Source: Nocardia rosealba
GTDB taxonomy: Bacteria > Actinomycetota > Actinomycetes > Mycobacteriales > Mycobacteriaceae
Assembly (NCBI RefSeq): GCF_020216065.1
Contig: NZ_JAIWNA010000004.1
Location: 186,001-250,000 of the forward strand
DNA: 64,000 nt
Reading direction: 5' to 3'
In this document: piece after piece, positions 44,600 through 52,841 of the stretch
Position numbering within the stretch: position 1 is the stretch's first letter
How the letters are laid out: every line of letters starts with the position of its first letter
The notes under the pieces: generated by a model
What the model was told of the DNA's origin: nothing
Seen by the model: the letters and a program-made list of their open reading frames with translations, nothing else
The model's database searches: none
Program-made: the position numbers and the translations under genes

Positions 44600-44935
44600 A
44601 TGGATGTACTGGCGTACTGCCTGGCCAAACCCGGTGCGTGGGAAGACGAACCGTGGGAGGGCGACACCGTGGCCAAGGTGGGCGACAAGGTGTTCGCGTT
44701 TCTCGGCGCGGGCACATCGATCGGTCTCAAATGCGGGCGCGACCGCGCCGAAGCCGACGAACTGGTCACCATCTACCCCGACGATGTCGCCGCCTCGGCC
44801 TACATCGGCCGCTACGGCTGGAACAGCATTCGCGTCGGCGGCGCCGTTCCCGACGACGAAATACGCGAACTCATCGACGCGTCCTACGACGCCGTCGTCG
44901 CCAAACTCCCGAAGTCGAAAAGGCCGCTGCGCTGA
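44600..44935 (+). CDS. MmcQ/YjbR family protein
   Basis: 111 residues of the small alpha/beta YjbR fold, often called a DNA-binding or predicted-binding protein without firm function. The opening YCLAKPGAWEDEPW and the centre DELVTIYPDDVAAS match the family. ATG 44600 follows GAGGAG. It is the last gene of the proA-moxR-coxE unit. Confidence 0.8.
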   Translation: MDVLAYCLAKPGAWEDEPWEGDTVAKVGDKVFAFLGAGTSIGLKCGRDRAEADELVTIYPDDVAASAYIGRYGWNSIRVGGAVPDDEIRELIDASYDAVVAKLPKSKRPLR

Positions 44936-45084
44936 GACGTTGAGCGGACGTTAAGCCACTCGTAGGGGCGAACCACCAAGATCACCGCCATGCTGGCAGG
45001 GGCGTCGCGCGACGACGGGCGAACTGAACATCGGGGGACGGATCGAAGAATCGGGACCGTCGCCCGCTTCTGTGTCGTGCGGAT
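44936..45084 (+). other. Intergenic region before the helical-repeat gene
   Basis: 149 bases between the mmcQ-like gene and the next start. No clear terminator, promoter or other structure was recognised. Confidence 0.4.
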
Positions 45085-46254
45085 GTGGTTCGCCCGGTGA
45101 GCGATCGGTTCGCCGCCGCCGAGAACGATGACGCTCGAGCCGAATTCGCCGCCCCAGCCGAACCCGCTGCCCAAGCCGCACTCGCGGGGTCGGCCGACCA
45201 CGCCGTGCGAGTCGCAGGGGCGATCGACGAGGGCGCTGTCCACGATGCGCAGTTCCGGGTCGGTGCTCCCGCCGGCCAGGTAGATGCCGCCGGTTCGGCT
45301 GCCGCCGAGGCAGCCCGCCTGCTCGAGCCCGGTTCGCTGGCCCGCGCCGCGCGAAAGCTCGCGACGATCGCGGCGGCGCGCCTGCTCGACGCACCGGGCG
45401 CGGCGGAGGAGCAGTTGCGGCGCGCCCTCGTCGTCGGCGCGGCGGAGCTCGGGGCACGGGAGCGGGCGGAGCTACGGACCCGGCTGGTCACCGCGATCGC
45501 CGCCCAACCCGGTCGCGCTCGCGATATCGCCCGCGCGGCTGCCGCGGCCGCCGCCGATTGGGCGCCGATCTCGGCGGCCGACTCGGCACATCTGTGGATC
45601 GTCGCGGGCCGCTCCTGGCATCGAGCACGAGCACATACCGAGGCGGCGCGGGCGTTCGACCACGCGCTGCTCGACGGGGCCGCAGTCGGCTACCCACCCG
45701 GCGAGCTCGCGCGGGTCCGTGCGGTCTTCGCCGAATCGCTCAATCACCTCGGCCGATACCGCGAGGCGGCCTGGCAGTTCACCGAGGCCGCCCGCCTGAT
45801 CGCCGGCTCGCCCACCGAGCGGCACCGGCACGCCGATCTGCTGTGGTCGGCTGCGGTGGCCAGGGAATGTTGTGGGCAGGAATCGGAGGCGCTCGGGGGC
45901 TATCTGCGCGCGGCCGGGCTCTGGGGCGAACAGGACAAGATCGTGCCCCGCGCGCGTTGCCTGCGCGCGGCGGCTTGGCTGCAACTGCGCGGCCCCGGCG
46001 GGACGCTGCGCGGCCCGTGGTGGGTGACCCTGGACGTGCTGCTCACCGAACTGAACCGCCTCGTCGCCACCGACCCGGCCGCCCACCACGTCGAGGAGTT
46101 GCGTCGCACCCGCAGTCAGTTCGCTCAGATGTGCGCCCAGGCCTCGGGCACGGTCGAGCACCGACCGGCCGAAGCGGGCCCGCGAGTACCGCGAGCCGAT
46201 CGGTCCCGATTCCCGGAGCCCTCCGATCCGTACGAATGGTGGCGGTCCTATTAA
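45085..46254 (+). CDS. Ala-rich protein with TPR-like helical repeats
   Basis: 389 residues, function not recognised. The first 70 residues are low-complexity Ala/Glu/Gly. The rest is made of helical pairs such as AHTEAARAFDHALLDGA and LGRYREAAWQFTEAARL, which fit tetratricopeptide repeats. The C-terminus PSDPYEWWRSY is Trp/Tyr-rich. It is probably a scaffold or binding protein. Starts GTG 45085 and GTG 45097 are both possible. nadD starts 11 bases after its stop. Confidence 0.6.
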   Translation: MVRPVSDRFAAAENDDARAEFAAPAEPAAQAALAGSADHAVRVAGAIDEGAVHDAQFRVGAPAGQVDAAGSAAAEAARLLEPGSLARAARKLATIAAARLLDAPGAAEEQLRRALVVGAAELGARERAELRTRLVTAIAAQPGRARDIARAAAAAAADWAPISAADSAHLWIVAGRSWHRARAHTEAARAFDHALLDGAAVGYPPGELARVRAVFAESLNHLGRYREAAWQFTEAARLIAGSPTERHRHADLLWSAAVARECCGQESEALGGYLRAAGLWGEQDKIVPRARCLRAAAWLQLRGPGGTLRGPWWVTLDVLLTELNRLVATDPAAHHVEELRRTRSQFAQMCAQASGTVEHRPAEAGPRVPRADRSRFPEPSDPYEWWRSY

Positions 46255-46265
46255 GCTCGGACCTC

Positions 46266-46910
46266 ATGCACGAGACAGCCCGGCCGCGCCGCAAGCTCGG
46301 TGTGATGGGTGGCACGTTCGATCCCGTTCACCACGGTCACCTCGTCGCCGCCAGCGAGGTCGCGCACCTGTTCGACCTGGACGAGGTGATCTTCGTCCCG
46401 ACCGGTCAGCCCTGGCAGAAGGCGGGCAAACAGGTCAGTCCCGCCGAGGACCGCTACCTGATGACGGTGATCGCCACCGCGTCCAATCCGAGGTTCTCGG
46501 TGAGCCGGGCCGACATCGAACGCAACAAGGTCACCTACACCGTCGACACCCTGCGCGAGATGCAGAGCGCCCATCCCGACGCCGAGCTGTACTTCATCAC
46601 CGGTGCGGACGCGCTGGCCAACATCCTGACATGGCAGGATTGGGCCGAACTGTTCGAACTGGCGAAGTTCGTCGGGGTGAGCCGTCCGGGGTACGAGCTG
46701 AACACCGACCATCTCGAGGAACATCTGCGGGACCTTCCCGCCGATGCCGTGACGATGATCGAGATCCCCGCGCTGGCCATCTCGTCGAGCGAATGCCGGC
46801 GCCGCGCCGCCCAGGGTCGGCCGGTCTGGTACCTCGTCCCCGATGGCGTGGTGCAGTACATATCGAAGCGGCACCTCTATGTGCCCGCAGGAACGGAAGG
46901 TAAGGCATGA
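46266..46910 (+). CDS. nadD: Nicotinate-nucleotide adenylyltransferase
   Basis: Joins nicotinate mononucleotide and ATP to deamido-NAD in NAD synthesis. The 214-residue protein has the nucleotidyltransferase motif GGTFDPVHHGHL and the C-terminal ISSSECRRR. ATG 46266 leads with few residues before the fold. The rsfS ATG overlaps its stop by four bases. Order nadD-rsfS-gpgP-octT matches M. tuberculosis Rv2421c-Rv2418c. Confidence 0.94.
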   Translation: MHETARPRRKLGVMGGTFDPVHHGHLVAASEVAHLFDLDEVIFVPTGQPWQKAGKQVSPAEDRYLMTVIATASNPRFSVSRADIERNKVTYTVDTLREMQSAHPDAELYFITGADALANILTWQDWAELFELAKFVGVSRPGYELNTDHLEEHLRDLPADAVTMIEIPALAISSSECRRRAAQGRPVWYLVPDGVVQYISKRHLYVPAGTEGKA

Positions 46911-47323
46911 GCGCCACCGCCGAAGCGGTCGAGATGGCCAGAGTCGCCGCACTCGCGGCCGACGACAAGCTCGCCACCGATGTCGTTGTCCTCGACGTCT
47001 CCGAACAGCTGGTGATCACCGACTGCTTCGTGATCGCGTCGGCGCCCAACGAGCGTCAGGTCAACGCGATCGTCGACAACGTCGAGGAGAAGCTGCGCGA
47101 GGCCGGGCACAAGCCCGTTCGTCGCGAAGGCACCCGCGAGGGACGCTGGGCGCTGCTCGACTACGTCGACGTGGTCGTGCACATCCAGCACAACGACGAG
47201 CGCAACTTCTACGCCCTCGAACGCCTGTGGCGTGACTGCCCGACGGTTCCCGTCGACGGTATCGCCGCACCCAAGGCCCCGGCCGCCGACGACGACGCGC
47301 AGGCAGAGGCAGACAGCGAGTGA
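46907..47323 (+). CDS. rsfS: Ribosomal silencing factor RsfS
   Basis: Binds ribosomal protein L14 on the 50S subunit and blocks joining with 30S under starvation. The 138 residues carry the family core (VVLDVSEQLVITDCFVIASA, then EGTREGRWALLDYVDVVVH). An acidic tail of about 20 residues follows. Overlaps both neighbours by four bases. Confidence 0.93.
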   Translation: MSATAEAVEMARVAALAADDKLATDVVVLDVSEQLVITDCFVIASAPNERQVNAIVDNVEEKLREAGHKPVRREGTREGRWALLDYVDVVVHIQHNDERNFYALERLWRDCPTVPVDGIAAPKAPAADDDAQAEADSE

Positions 47324-47979
47324 GCAAGTACGCCCATGTGCGCACGTTGATCCTGCTGCGGCACGGGCAGACCGAATGGAACGCCGCCGACCGGATGCAG
47401 GGCCAGATCGACACCGATCTCACCGAGCTCGGTCGTCAGCAGGCCAAAGAGGCTGCCCGAGAACTGGTTTCACGCAACGCCATCGCCATCCACGCCTCCG
47501 ATCTGCGTCGGGCCAAGGAGACCGCCCAGGCTCTCGGTGACCTCAGCGATCTGCCGGTGATCACCGATACCCGCTTGCGCGAGACCAACCTGGGTGACTG
47601 GGAAGGCCTGACCCACCTCGAGGTGGACGCCGACTACCCCGGTGCGCGGGTGCAGTGGCGGCTCGACGCCACCTACCGTCCGCCTGGCGGCGAGAGCAAA
47701 CTCGAGGTCGGCGCCCGGTCGCTGCCCGTGGTGCGCGAACTGTACAACGAGCGGCAGGATTGGCCCGGTCGGACTATCATCCTGGTTGCGCACGGCGGGC
47801 TGATCGCTGCCCTGACGGCCGCGTTGCTGGATCTGCCACCGGAGAACTGGCCTGCCCTCGGTGGGCTGGCCAATACGAGCTGGGTGCAGCTGTCCAGTCA
47901 CGGCCCGGATGTCGACCGACCCGGCTGGCGCCTCGATGTTTGGAACGCAGCGGCGAAGGTAGCTCCCGATGTCCTCTGA
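47320..47979 (+). CDS. gpgP: Histidine phosphatase, glucosyl-3-phosphoglycerate phosphatase-like
   Basis: 219 residues. The catalytic RHG is in LILLRHGQTEWN, with RETNLGDWEG and VAHGG completing the phosphoglycerate-mutase-like site. By position before octT it corresponds to GpgP (Rv2419c), which removes phosphate from glucosyl-3-phosphoglycerate in methylglucose lipopolysaccharide synthesis. The fold alone does not prove the substrate; the neighbour octT supports it. The octT start overlaps its end by 11 bases. Confidence 0.85.
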   Translation: MSKYAHVRTLILLRHGQTEWNAADRMQGQIDTDLTELGRQQAKEAARELVSRNAIAIHASDLRRAKETAQALGDLSDLPVITDTRLRETNLGDWEGLTHLEVDADYPGARVQWRLDATYRPPGGESKLEVGARSLPVVRELYNERQDWPGRTIILVAHGGLIAALTAALLDLPPENWPALGGLANTSWVQLSSHGPDVDRPGWRLDVWNAAAKVAPDVL

Positions 47980-49630
47980 AGAGCCCGTCCGATCGGTACC
48001 GGACGAATTGTTCCAGCAGGTGACGGCCAAGCCCGGACGGCAATTGCCGGACGCGCTGTTCGGCCCGCCACCGGCGCGGCCCGCACGCCCCGAGCGTGAG
48101 GAGCCGATCCGTTCGGTACCCGACGAACTCTTCAAGCAGGTCACCGCTCGCAGTACCCGTTCGCTGCCCGACGCGCTTTTCGGGCCGCCGCCTTCCCCGG
48201 TCGCCGAACCCGAGACCGATTCGTCGGCCGATGACGAGTCCGGTTCGGGTGCACACGATTCCGGTGAGGAGTCGTCCGACGACGAGGGTTCCGTAGCGGC
48301 GAAGGTTGTCGACGATGTCGGTAATGCTGTCGGCGCGGGCTCGGCGGATGGCACCGACGCGCTGACCGAGGGCTCGGATTCCTCTGCGGCCCAGGTTGAT
48401 ACCGGCACTCCGGTGACTTCGGCCTCGGGCACCGACTCCGTGTCGCGTGCGCAGGACGACTCGAACACCACGGTCGACACGCAGACTGTGGACCGGGCCG
48501 ACTCGACTCTGCCTCGGGCAGGTGAATCGGTTGCTGCCGAAGCGGAATCCCGTCCCAGGCAGACGGAAACGGCTCAGCCGCAGGCGAGCACTTCGACTGT
48601 TGCTCAGGTCGAAGCTACTCCCGCGCAGGACGGCGCTTCCGGTATCGCTCACGCGGAATCGGTTTCGGCGCGCGCTGATACGGCCGCCGAAGCGCTGCTC
48701 GGAGCTGAGACGGCAGAATCCGGCTCCACGGCCGAAGGGGAGCCCGGTGTGCAGTCGCAGGCCTTGCTCGCGCCTTCCCCGGTCCAGCCTGCCGACGGTG
48801 TGAGCGCGATGCCGAGTGTTCTCGCGGAACCTTCTGTCCCGCAGAATCAGTCGATCAGCACCGTCGATGCGGAGGCACCCGCGGTTCGGCAGGAGGTATC
48901 GACCGAGGTGGTCGAGCAGGCCTCGCCTCGGCCGGTGCTGTTGGTGATCGCCGATTCGCTCGCCTACTTCGGGCCCAAGGGTGGGTTGCCGGCCGATGAT
49001 CCGAGGATCTGGCCGAATCTCGTGGCGGCCGAACTGGATTGGGATGTCGAGCTGGTCGCCCGGATCGGATGGACCTGCCGTGACGCCTACTGGGCACTGA
49101 TCGGTGATCCCCGGGTGTGGGCCGCCGTGCCGCGCGCGGGGGCTGTCGTGTTCGCTGTCGGCGGCATGGACACCCTGCCGTCTCCGCTGCCCACCGCTCT
49201 GCGGGAGACGATCCGCTACATCCGTCCGCCCCGGCTGCGTCGCGGGGTGCGGGCCACCTACAACTGGCTGCAGCCGAAGCTGTCGAAACTCGGTCGCCCC
49301 GTTGCTCTTCCACCGAGGGTGAGCGTGGACTATCTGGAGCAGTCGCGTGAGGCGCTGACCCAGTTGCGTCCGGAGCTGCCGGTGGTCGCGGTGTTGCCGT
49401 CGGTGCATCGCTGCGATGCCTACGGTCGCGTGCACCGTGGTCGGCCGCGCGCGGTGAAGGCGTTGCGGGCGTGGTCGGCGCGCACCTCGGTGCCGCTGGT
49501 CGACCTCGGCGAAGCCGTGCGCGACGACATCGAATCGGGATCGGCCAACCCCGACGGTATCCACTGGGGCTGGGCCGGGCATCAGGCTGTTGCCACCGCC
49601 ATGACCAAGGCGCTGCAGGAGGTTCGGTAG
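47969..49630 (+). CDS. octT: OctT-like SGNH acyltransferase with long repeat-bearing N-terminus
   Basis: 553 residues, about twice the length of mycobacterial OctT. From about residue 323 it is an SGNH hydrolase-like domain: nucleophile block IADSLAYFG, then GGMDT, and D-x-x-H in DGIHWGWAGH. By position and sequence it fits the diglucosylglycerate octanoyltransferase of methylglucose lipopolysaccharide synthesis (Rv2418c). The first 320 residues are disordered, Ser/Thr/Glu/Ala-rich. They begin with two 32-residue repeats spaced 40 apart (4-35 and 44-75), containing VPDELF and LPDALF twice each. The ATG overlaps gpgP, and degV follows after 3 bases. Confidence 0.8.
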   Translation: MSSEEPVRSVPDELFQQVTAKPGRQLPDALFGPPPARPARPEREEPIRSVPDELFKQVTARSTRSLPDALFGPPPSPVAEPETDSSADDESGSGAHDSGEESSDDEGSVAAKVVDDVGNAVGAGSADGTDALTEGSDSSAAQVDTGTPVTSASGTDSVSRAQDDSNTTVDTQTVDRADSTLPRAGESVAAEAESRPRQTETAQPQASTSTVAQVEATPAQDGASGIAHAESVSARADTAAEALLGAETAESGSTAEGEPGVQSQALLAPSPVQPADGVSAMPSVLAEPSVPQNQSISTVDAEAPAVRQEVSTEVVEQASPRPVLLVIADSLAYFGPKGGLPADDPRIWPNLVAAELDWDVELVARIGWTCRDAYWALIGDPRVWAAVPRAGAVVFAVGGMDTLPSPLPTALRETIRYIRPPRLRRGVRATYNWLQPKLSKLGRPVALPPRVSVDYLEQSREALTQLRPELPVVAVLPSVHRCDAYGRVHRGRPRAVKALRAWSARTSVPLVDLGEAVRDDIESGSANPDGIHWGWAGHQAVATAMTKALQEVR

Positions 49631-49633
49631 TCC

Positions 49634-50476
49634 GTGGCCGTTGTGGTGGTCACCGATTCGGCGGCCGGGTTGTCCGCCGACCTCGTCGCCGATCTCGGTA
49701 TCGAAGTGGTGCCTCTGCACGTGCTGGTCGGTGATCGGCAGCTGCGCGAGGGCGTCGAGCCGGTCGAGATCGACTACAGCGCCGACTCGGTCACCACGTC
49801 GGCGGCCTCGCCGGGTGAATTGCGCGAGGCCTACGAACGCGCCATGGACCACAGCGGCGGCGACGGAGTGGTCGCCGTGCATCTGTCGCGCATGCTGTCG
49901 GCGACCTGGGAGGCCGGGCGACAAGCAGTGCGCGAGATGGGCGCCGACGGCCGTGTGCGCCTGGTTGATTCGCTCGGCGCGGGCTTGGCCACGGGGTTGC
50001 CTGTACTCGGCGCCGCCCGCCGTGCCCGGGCCGGTGACACCCTCGACGCGGTCTACGAGTGTGCGGCGGCCGCCGCCACCCGTGCCCGCACCTTCATTCT
50101 GGTGAACCGCACCGAACAGTTGCGCAAGGGCGGCAGGCTCAGCAGCGCGGCTGCCTTCTTCGGCAGCGAGCTCGTCACCAAACCACTGTTGCAGCTGGTC
50201 GAGGGCAAACTGGAGCTGCGGGAAAAAGTGCGTACACGGTCGCGCGCCGTCACCAAGCTCGTCGCCGCCGCGACGTCCGCCGCGGGCACCGACGGCGTAG
50301 CCCTCGGTATCCAGCATCTGGGTGCCGCCGAGGCCGCCGAGTCCCTGGCCGGCCAATTGCGCGAACAGAATCCCACCCTCACCGAACTCCACATCGCGGA
50401 ATTCGGCCCCACTCTCGGTGTCCATCTGGGTGTGGGCGCCCTCGGTGTCGCGGTGCTGCCCGGCGGATGCACCTAG
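49634..50476 (+). CDS. DegV family fatty-acid-binding protein
   Basis: 280 residues. The DegV fold binds a fatty acid and, in Firmicutes, hands it to fatty acid kinase. Matching segments are VVVTDSAAGLSADL at the start, TSAASPGELREAYERA and the RTFILVNRTEQLRKGGR loop. GTG start three bases after octT. In M. tuberculosis the DegV gene (Rv2417c) is in the same place, which suggests a link with acylation of the polysaccharide. Confidence 0.88.
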   Translation: MAVVVVTDSAAGLSADLVADLGIEVVPLHVLVGDRQLREGVEPVEIDYSADSVTTSAASPGELREAYERAMDHSGGDGVVAVHLSRMLSATWEAGRQAVREMGADGRVRLVDSLGAGLATGLPVLGAARRARAGDTLDAVYECAAAAATRARTFILVNRTEQLRKGGRLSSAAAFFGSELVTKPLLQLVEGKLELREKVRTRSRAVTKLVAAATSAAGTDGVALGIQHLGAAEAAESLAGQLREQNPTLTELHIAEFGPTLGVHLGVGALGVAVLPGGCT

Positions 50477-50539
50477 GTAGAGAATCTCGGTGACGACAAC
50501 CGGCGCGCCCGGATCGGTTGCCTGCTTACGGTAGAGAAC

Positions 50540-51028
50540 ATGACCGCCTCCACCACGCGACCGACCCCGCCTGCCGTCGAAGTGCTGACCGTCGACTGGG
50601 AGCATCCGGACGCGGACGTGCTGCGCGCGGAGATGTCGGCAGAGGTCGGCCCGCGCTACGCCTACATCGAATTCGTCGGGCCGCCGCCGACACTCGTCGA
50701 CCCGCGCACCGTCCACAAGACCTTCGTGGCCTACGCGGGCCGGACGCCCGCGGGCCATGCCGCAGTACGCTGGAACGCCGGGGATCTGGAGCTCAAGCGG
50801 ATGTTCGTCCGACCGGCCTTTCGTGGCACGGGCACAGCCACGGCTTTGCTCGCGGCCGCCGAAGCGGCGGCGCGGGAGGCGGGGCAACCGCGACTCATCC
50901 TGCAGACCGGGCATCTGCAACCCGATGCTGTGCGGTTCTACGAACGCAGCGGATATCACCGGATCCCACTGTTCGCGCCGTATCACGAGCTGCCGCTGTC
51001 GAACTGCTTCGCCAAGAACCTGGCCTGA
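50540..51028 (+). CDS. GNAT family N-acetyltransferase
   Basis: 162 residues. The core LKRMFVRPAFRGTGTATALL is motif A with the acetyl-CoA loop, and AVRFYERSGYHRI is motif B. The substrate is unknown. It is not Eis, which is larger and occupies the neighbouring spot in M. tuberculosis. The lexA paralogue gene starts 10 bases after its stop, so they are probably one transcript. Confidence 0.82.
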   Translation: MTASTTRPTPPAVEVLTVDWEHPDADVLRAEMSAEVGPRYAYIEFVGPPPTLVDPRTVHKTFVAYAGRTPAGHAAVRWNAGDLELKRMFVRPAFRGTGTATALLAAAEAAAREAGQPRLILQTGHLQPDAVRFYERSGYHRIPLFAPYHELPLSNCFAKNLA

Positions 51029-51037
51029 AAGGGTGCG

Positions 51038-51712
51038 GTGGCCGGGCTCTACGATGCCAGCGTGACCGCATTCGACGAGTTCGACTTTCCCGATACCTCG
51101 AACATGCCGCCGCGCAGGCAACACATCCTCGCGGTGATCCGGGATTCGGTGCTCGCGCACGGTTATCCGCCGAGTACGCGCGAGATCGCCGAGGCGGTGG
51201 GGCTGCGATCCACCTCGACGGTCTCCAAACATCTGAAGGCGTTGGAGGAGGACGGTTTTCTGCGCCGCAGTGCGGCGATGACCCGGCCCATCGACGTGCG
51301 CCTGTTCCTGCGTGGCGCACCCGGCGCGGGCTCCGATTCCGCCGTCAGCGTGCCGGTTGTCGGTGACATCGCGGCAGGCACGCCGATCACCGCCGAGCAG
51401 CATGCCGACGATGTCTTGACGCTGCCACGCGAGCTGGTCGGACGCGGTGAGGTCTTCGGCCTGCGCGTGCGCGGCGACTCGATGATCGACGCCGCCATCT
51501 GCGACGGCGATCTCGTCGTCGTCCGCAGCCAGCGTGAGGCCGACTCCGGCGACATCGTGGCGGCCATGATCGGTGAGGAGGCGACCGTGAAGGTGTACCG
51601 CCGCCGCAACGGCCACATCCACCTCGAACCGTGCAACCCCGCCTATTCGACGATCGACGGCGACGACGCCGTCATCCTCGGCAAAGTCGTCTCGGTGATG
51701 CGCCGCCTCTGA
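51038..51712 (+). CDS. LexA-like repressor (probable paralogue)
   Basis: 224 residues. The N-terminal winged helix is RRQHILAVIRDSVLAHGYPP and onward. The peptidase domain has the Ala113-Gly114 cleavage site (IAAGTP), Ser148 in GDSM and Lys185 in TVKVY, so RecA-stimulated self-cleavage should work. The DNA-reading helix (STSTVSKHLKALEEDG) differs from the usual Mycobacteriales LexA (SxxSVxxQLxxLExKG), so this may be a second LexA with another target. GTG 51038 follows AAGGG. It shares a transcript with a GNAT gene. Confidence 0.8.
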   Translation: MAGLYDASVTAFDEFDFPDTSNMPPRRQHILAVIRDSVLAHGYPPSTREIAEAVGLRSTSTVSKHLKALEEDGFLRRSAAMTRPIDVRLFLRGAPGAGSDSAVSVPVVGDIAAGTPITAEQHADDVLTLPRELVGRGEVFGLRVRGDSMIDAAICDGDLVVVRSQREADSGDIVAAMIGEEATVKVYRRRNGHIHLEPCNPAYSTIDGDDAVILGKVVSVMRRL

Positions 51713-51717
51713 TCCCG

Positions 51718-52680
51718 CTACGCCGGACCGAACCAGTCCAGCGACCGGCCGTGCGGGTCGGCGAAGCCCGACGCGACCTCGTCCAGCGCGAGCACCATGC
51801 GTGCTTTCTCGGACGCTCGTGGCGGGAGCCGGTCGGACAGCCAGGGCAGCACGCCCGTGCCTTCCTGGGAAATCCAGTGGCAGGGCAGTGATCGCACTGT
51901 CGCGCGGAACTGTTCCCTGGCTTCCGGCGCCAGGTAGGTGAGGACGGCGCTGTGGAAGACCACCACGGTGCTGTCGGGCGGCGCGGCGTACACGAGTTCG
52001 GTGATGCGTTCGTTCAGGTCGCCCGTGACAAGGATCGGTGGGTCGGCCGCGACGATCTCGCAGGCCGCGCGCAATCGGGTCTTCCGGTCCTCCTGGCCGG
52101 GCCAGACGAGTGCCTCCAACCATTCGCGGCTGTGCCGGTCGGTGACGTCGAGGGGGTTCAGATCGACGCCCGCCCGGTAGACGACCTCCGGCAGGGCGGT
52201 CGGCACGGGGACCGGGCCGGTCACGGTGCAGGGCAACACCACCGGTGACTCGCCGTCCGGCGGGTTCAGCACTGTTGTGCCGTATCGGTAGCTGAAACGG
52301 TCCGGGTAGAGACACAAACCCGCGGAGGCACCGACCTCGACGAGTGCGAGTGGGCCCGGCAGCCCGGCCAGCATCGGAAGCAGTGTCGCCGCACGGCCGA
52401 CCTCGTTGGTCTGTGTGCGGTGGGACAACGCGGTTGTCGCGATCGCGTCCCACCGTTCGATCAGCTGCGTGCGGAATTCGCTGTAGGCCACCGCGTTCAC
52501 ACCGTTCACCGTCGCGGCGGCGAGCACGAGGTTGGGTTGCTGTTTCTCGGCGGGCAGCCGTGCGAGCAAGGCCAGCACGGCCGGGTCCTCGGCGATGTCG
52601 AGGGCACGGCGGTAGTACAGCGGGGAGTTGGTGTGGACTTCCCGCACCGCGAAGTCGCGGAAGCGTTGTGCCAGGTCCAT
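51718..52680 (-). CDS. DUF2332 family protein
   Basis: 320 residues of the actinobacterial DUF2332 family, which has a methyltransferase-like fold in part (ALVEVGASAGLCLYPD) but no assigned function. ATG 52680 gives the normal start MDLAQRFRDFA. It converges on the lexA paralogue and is divergent from comEA. The two share the region with the DnaA boxes. Confidence 0.8.
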   Translation of the reverse strand: MDLAQRFRDFAVREVHTNSPLYYRRALDIAEDPAVLALLARLPAEKQQPNLVLAAATVNGVNAVAYSEFRTQLIERWDAIATTALSHRTQTNEVGRAATLLPMLAGLPGPLALVEVGASAGLCLYPDRFSYRYGTTVLNPPDGESPVVLPCTVTGPVPVPTALPEVVYRAGVDLNPLDVTDRHSREWLEALVWPGQEDRKTRLRAACEIVAADPPILVTGDLNERITELVYAAPPDSTVVVFHSAVLTYLAPEAREQFRATVRSLPCHWISQEGTGVLPWLSDRLPPRASEKARMVLALDEVASGFADPHGRSLDWFGPA

Positions 52681-52769
52681 GTGTACCTGCGTACTGCGAA
52701 TCGGCCATGAGCGCACGGTATTCGGTGAGCACCGCCGGGGGTCGGCGGAAAAGCGCCGCTGACCGAGAG

Positions 52770-52796
52770 TTGTCCACAGGGTGCGAGTTATCCACA
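52770..52796 (+). promoter_or_regulatory. Two DnaA boxes upstream of comEA
   Basis: TTGTCCACA at 52770-52778 and TTATCCACA at 52788-52796, in the same orientation 18 bases apart, inside a 14-base direct repeat GAGTTRTCCACAGG. They lie 46 bases before the comEA start and may let DnaA control comEA or the divergent gene. Confidence 0.55.
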
Positions 52797-52841
52797 GGCC
52801 CGTCGAAAGTGCAGGTGGGCAGCGGGTTTCGAGGAGAGCCG

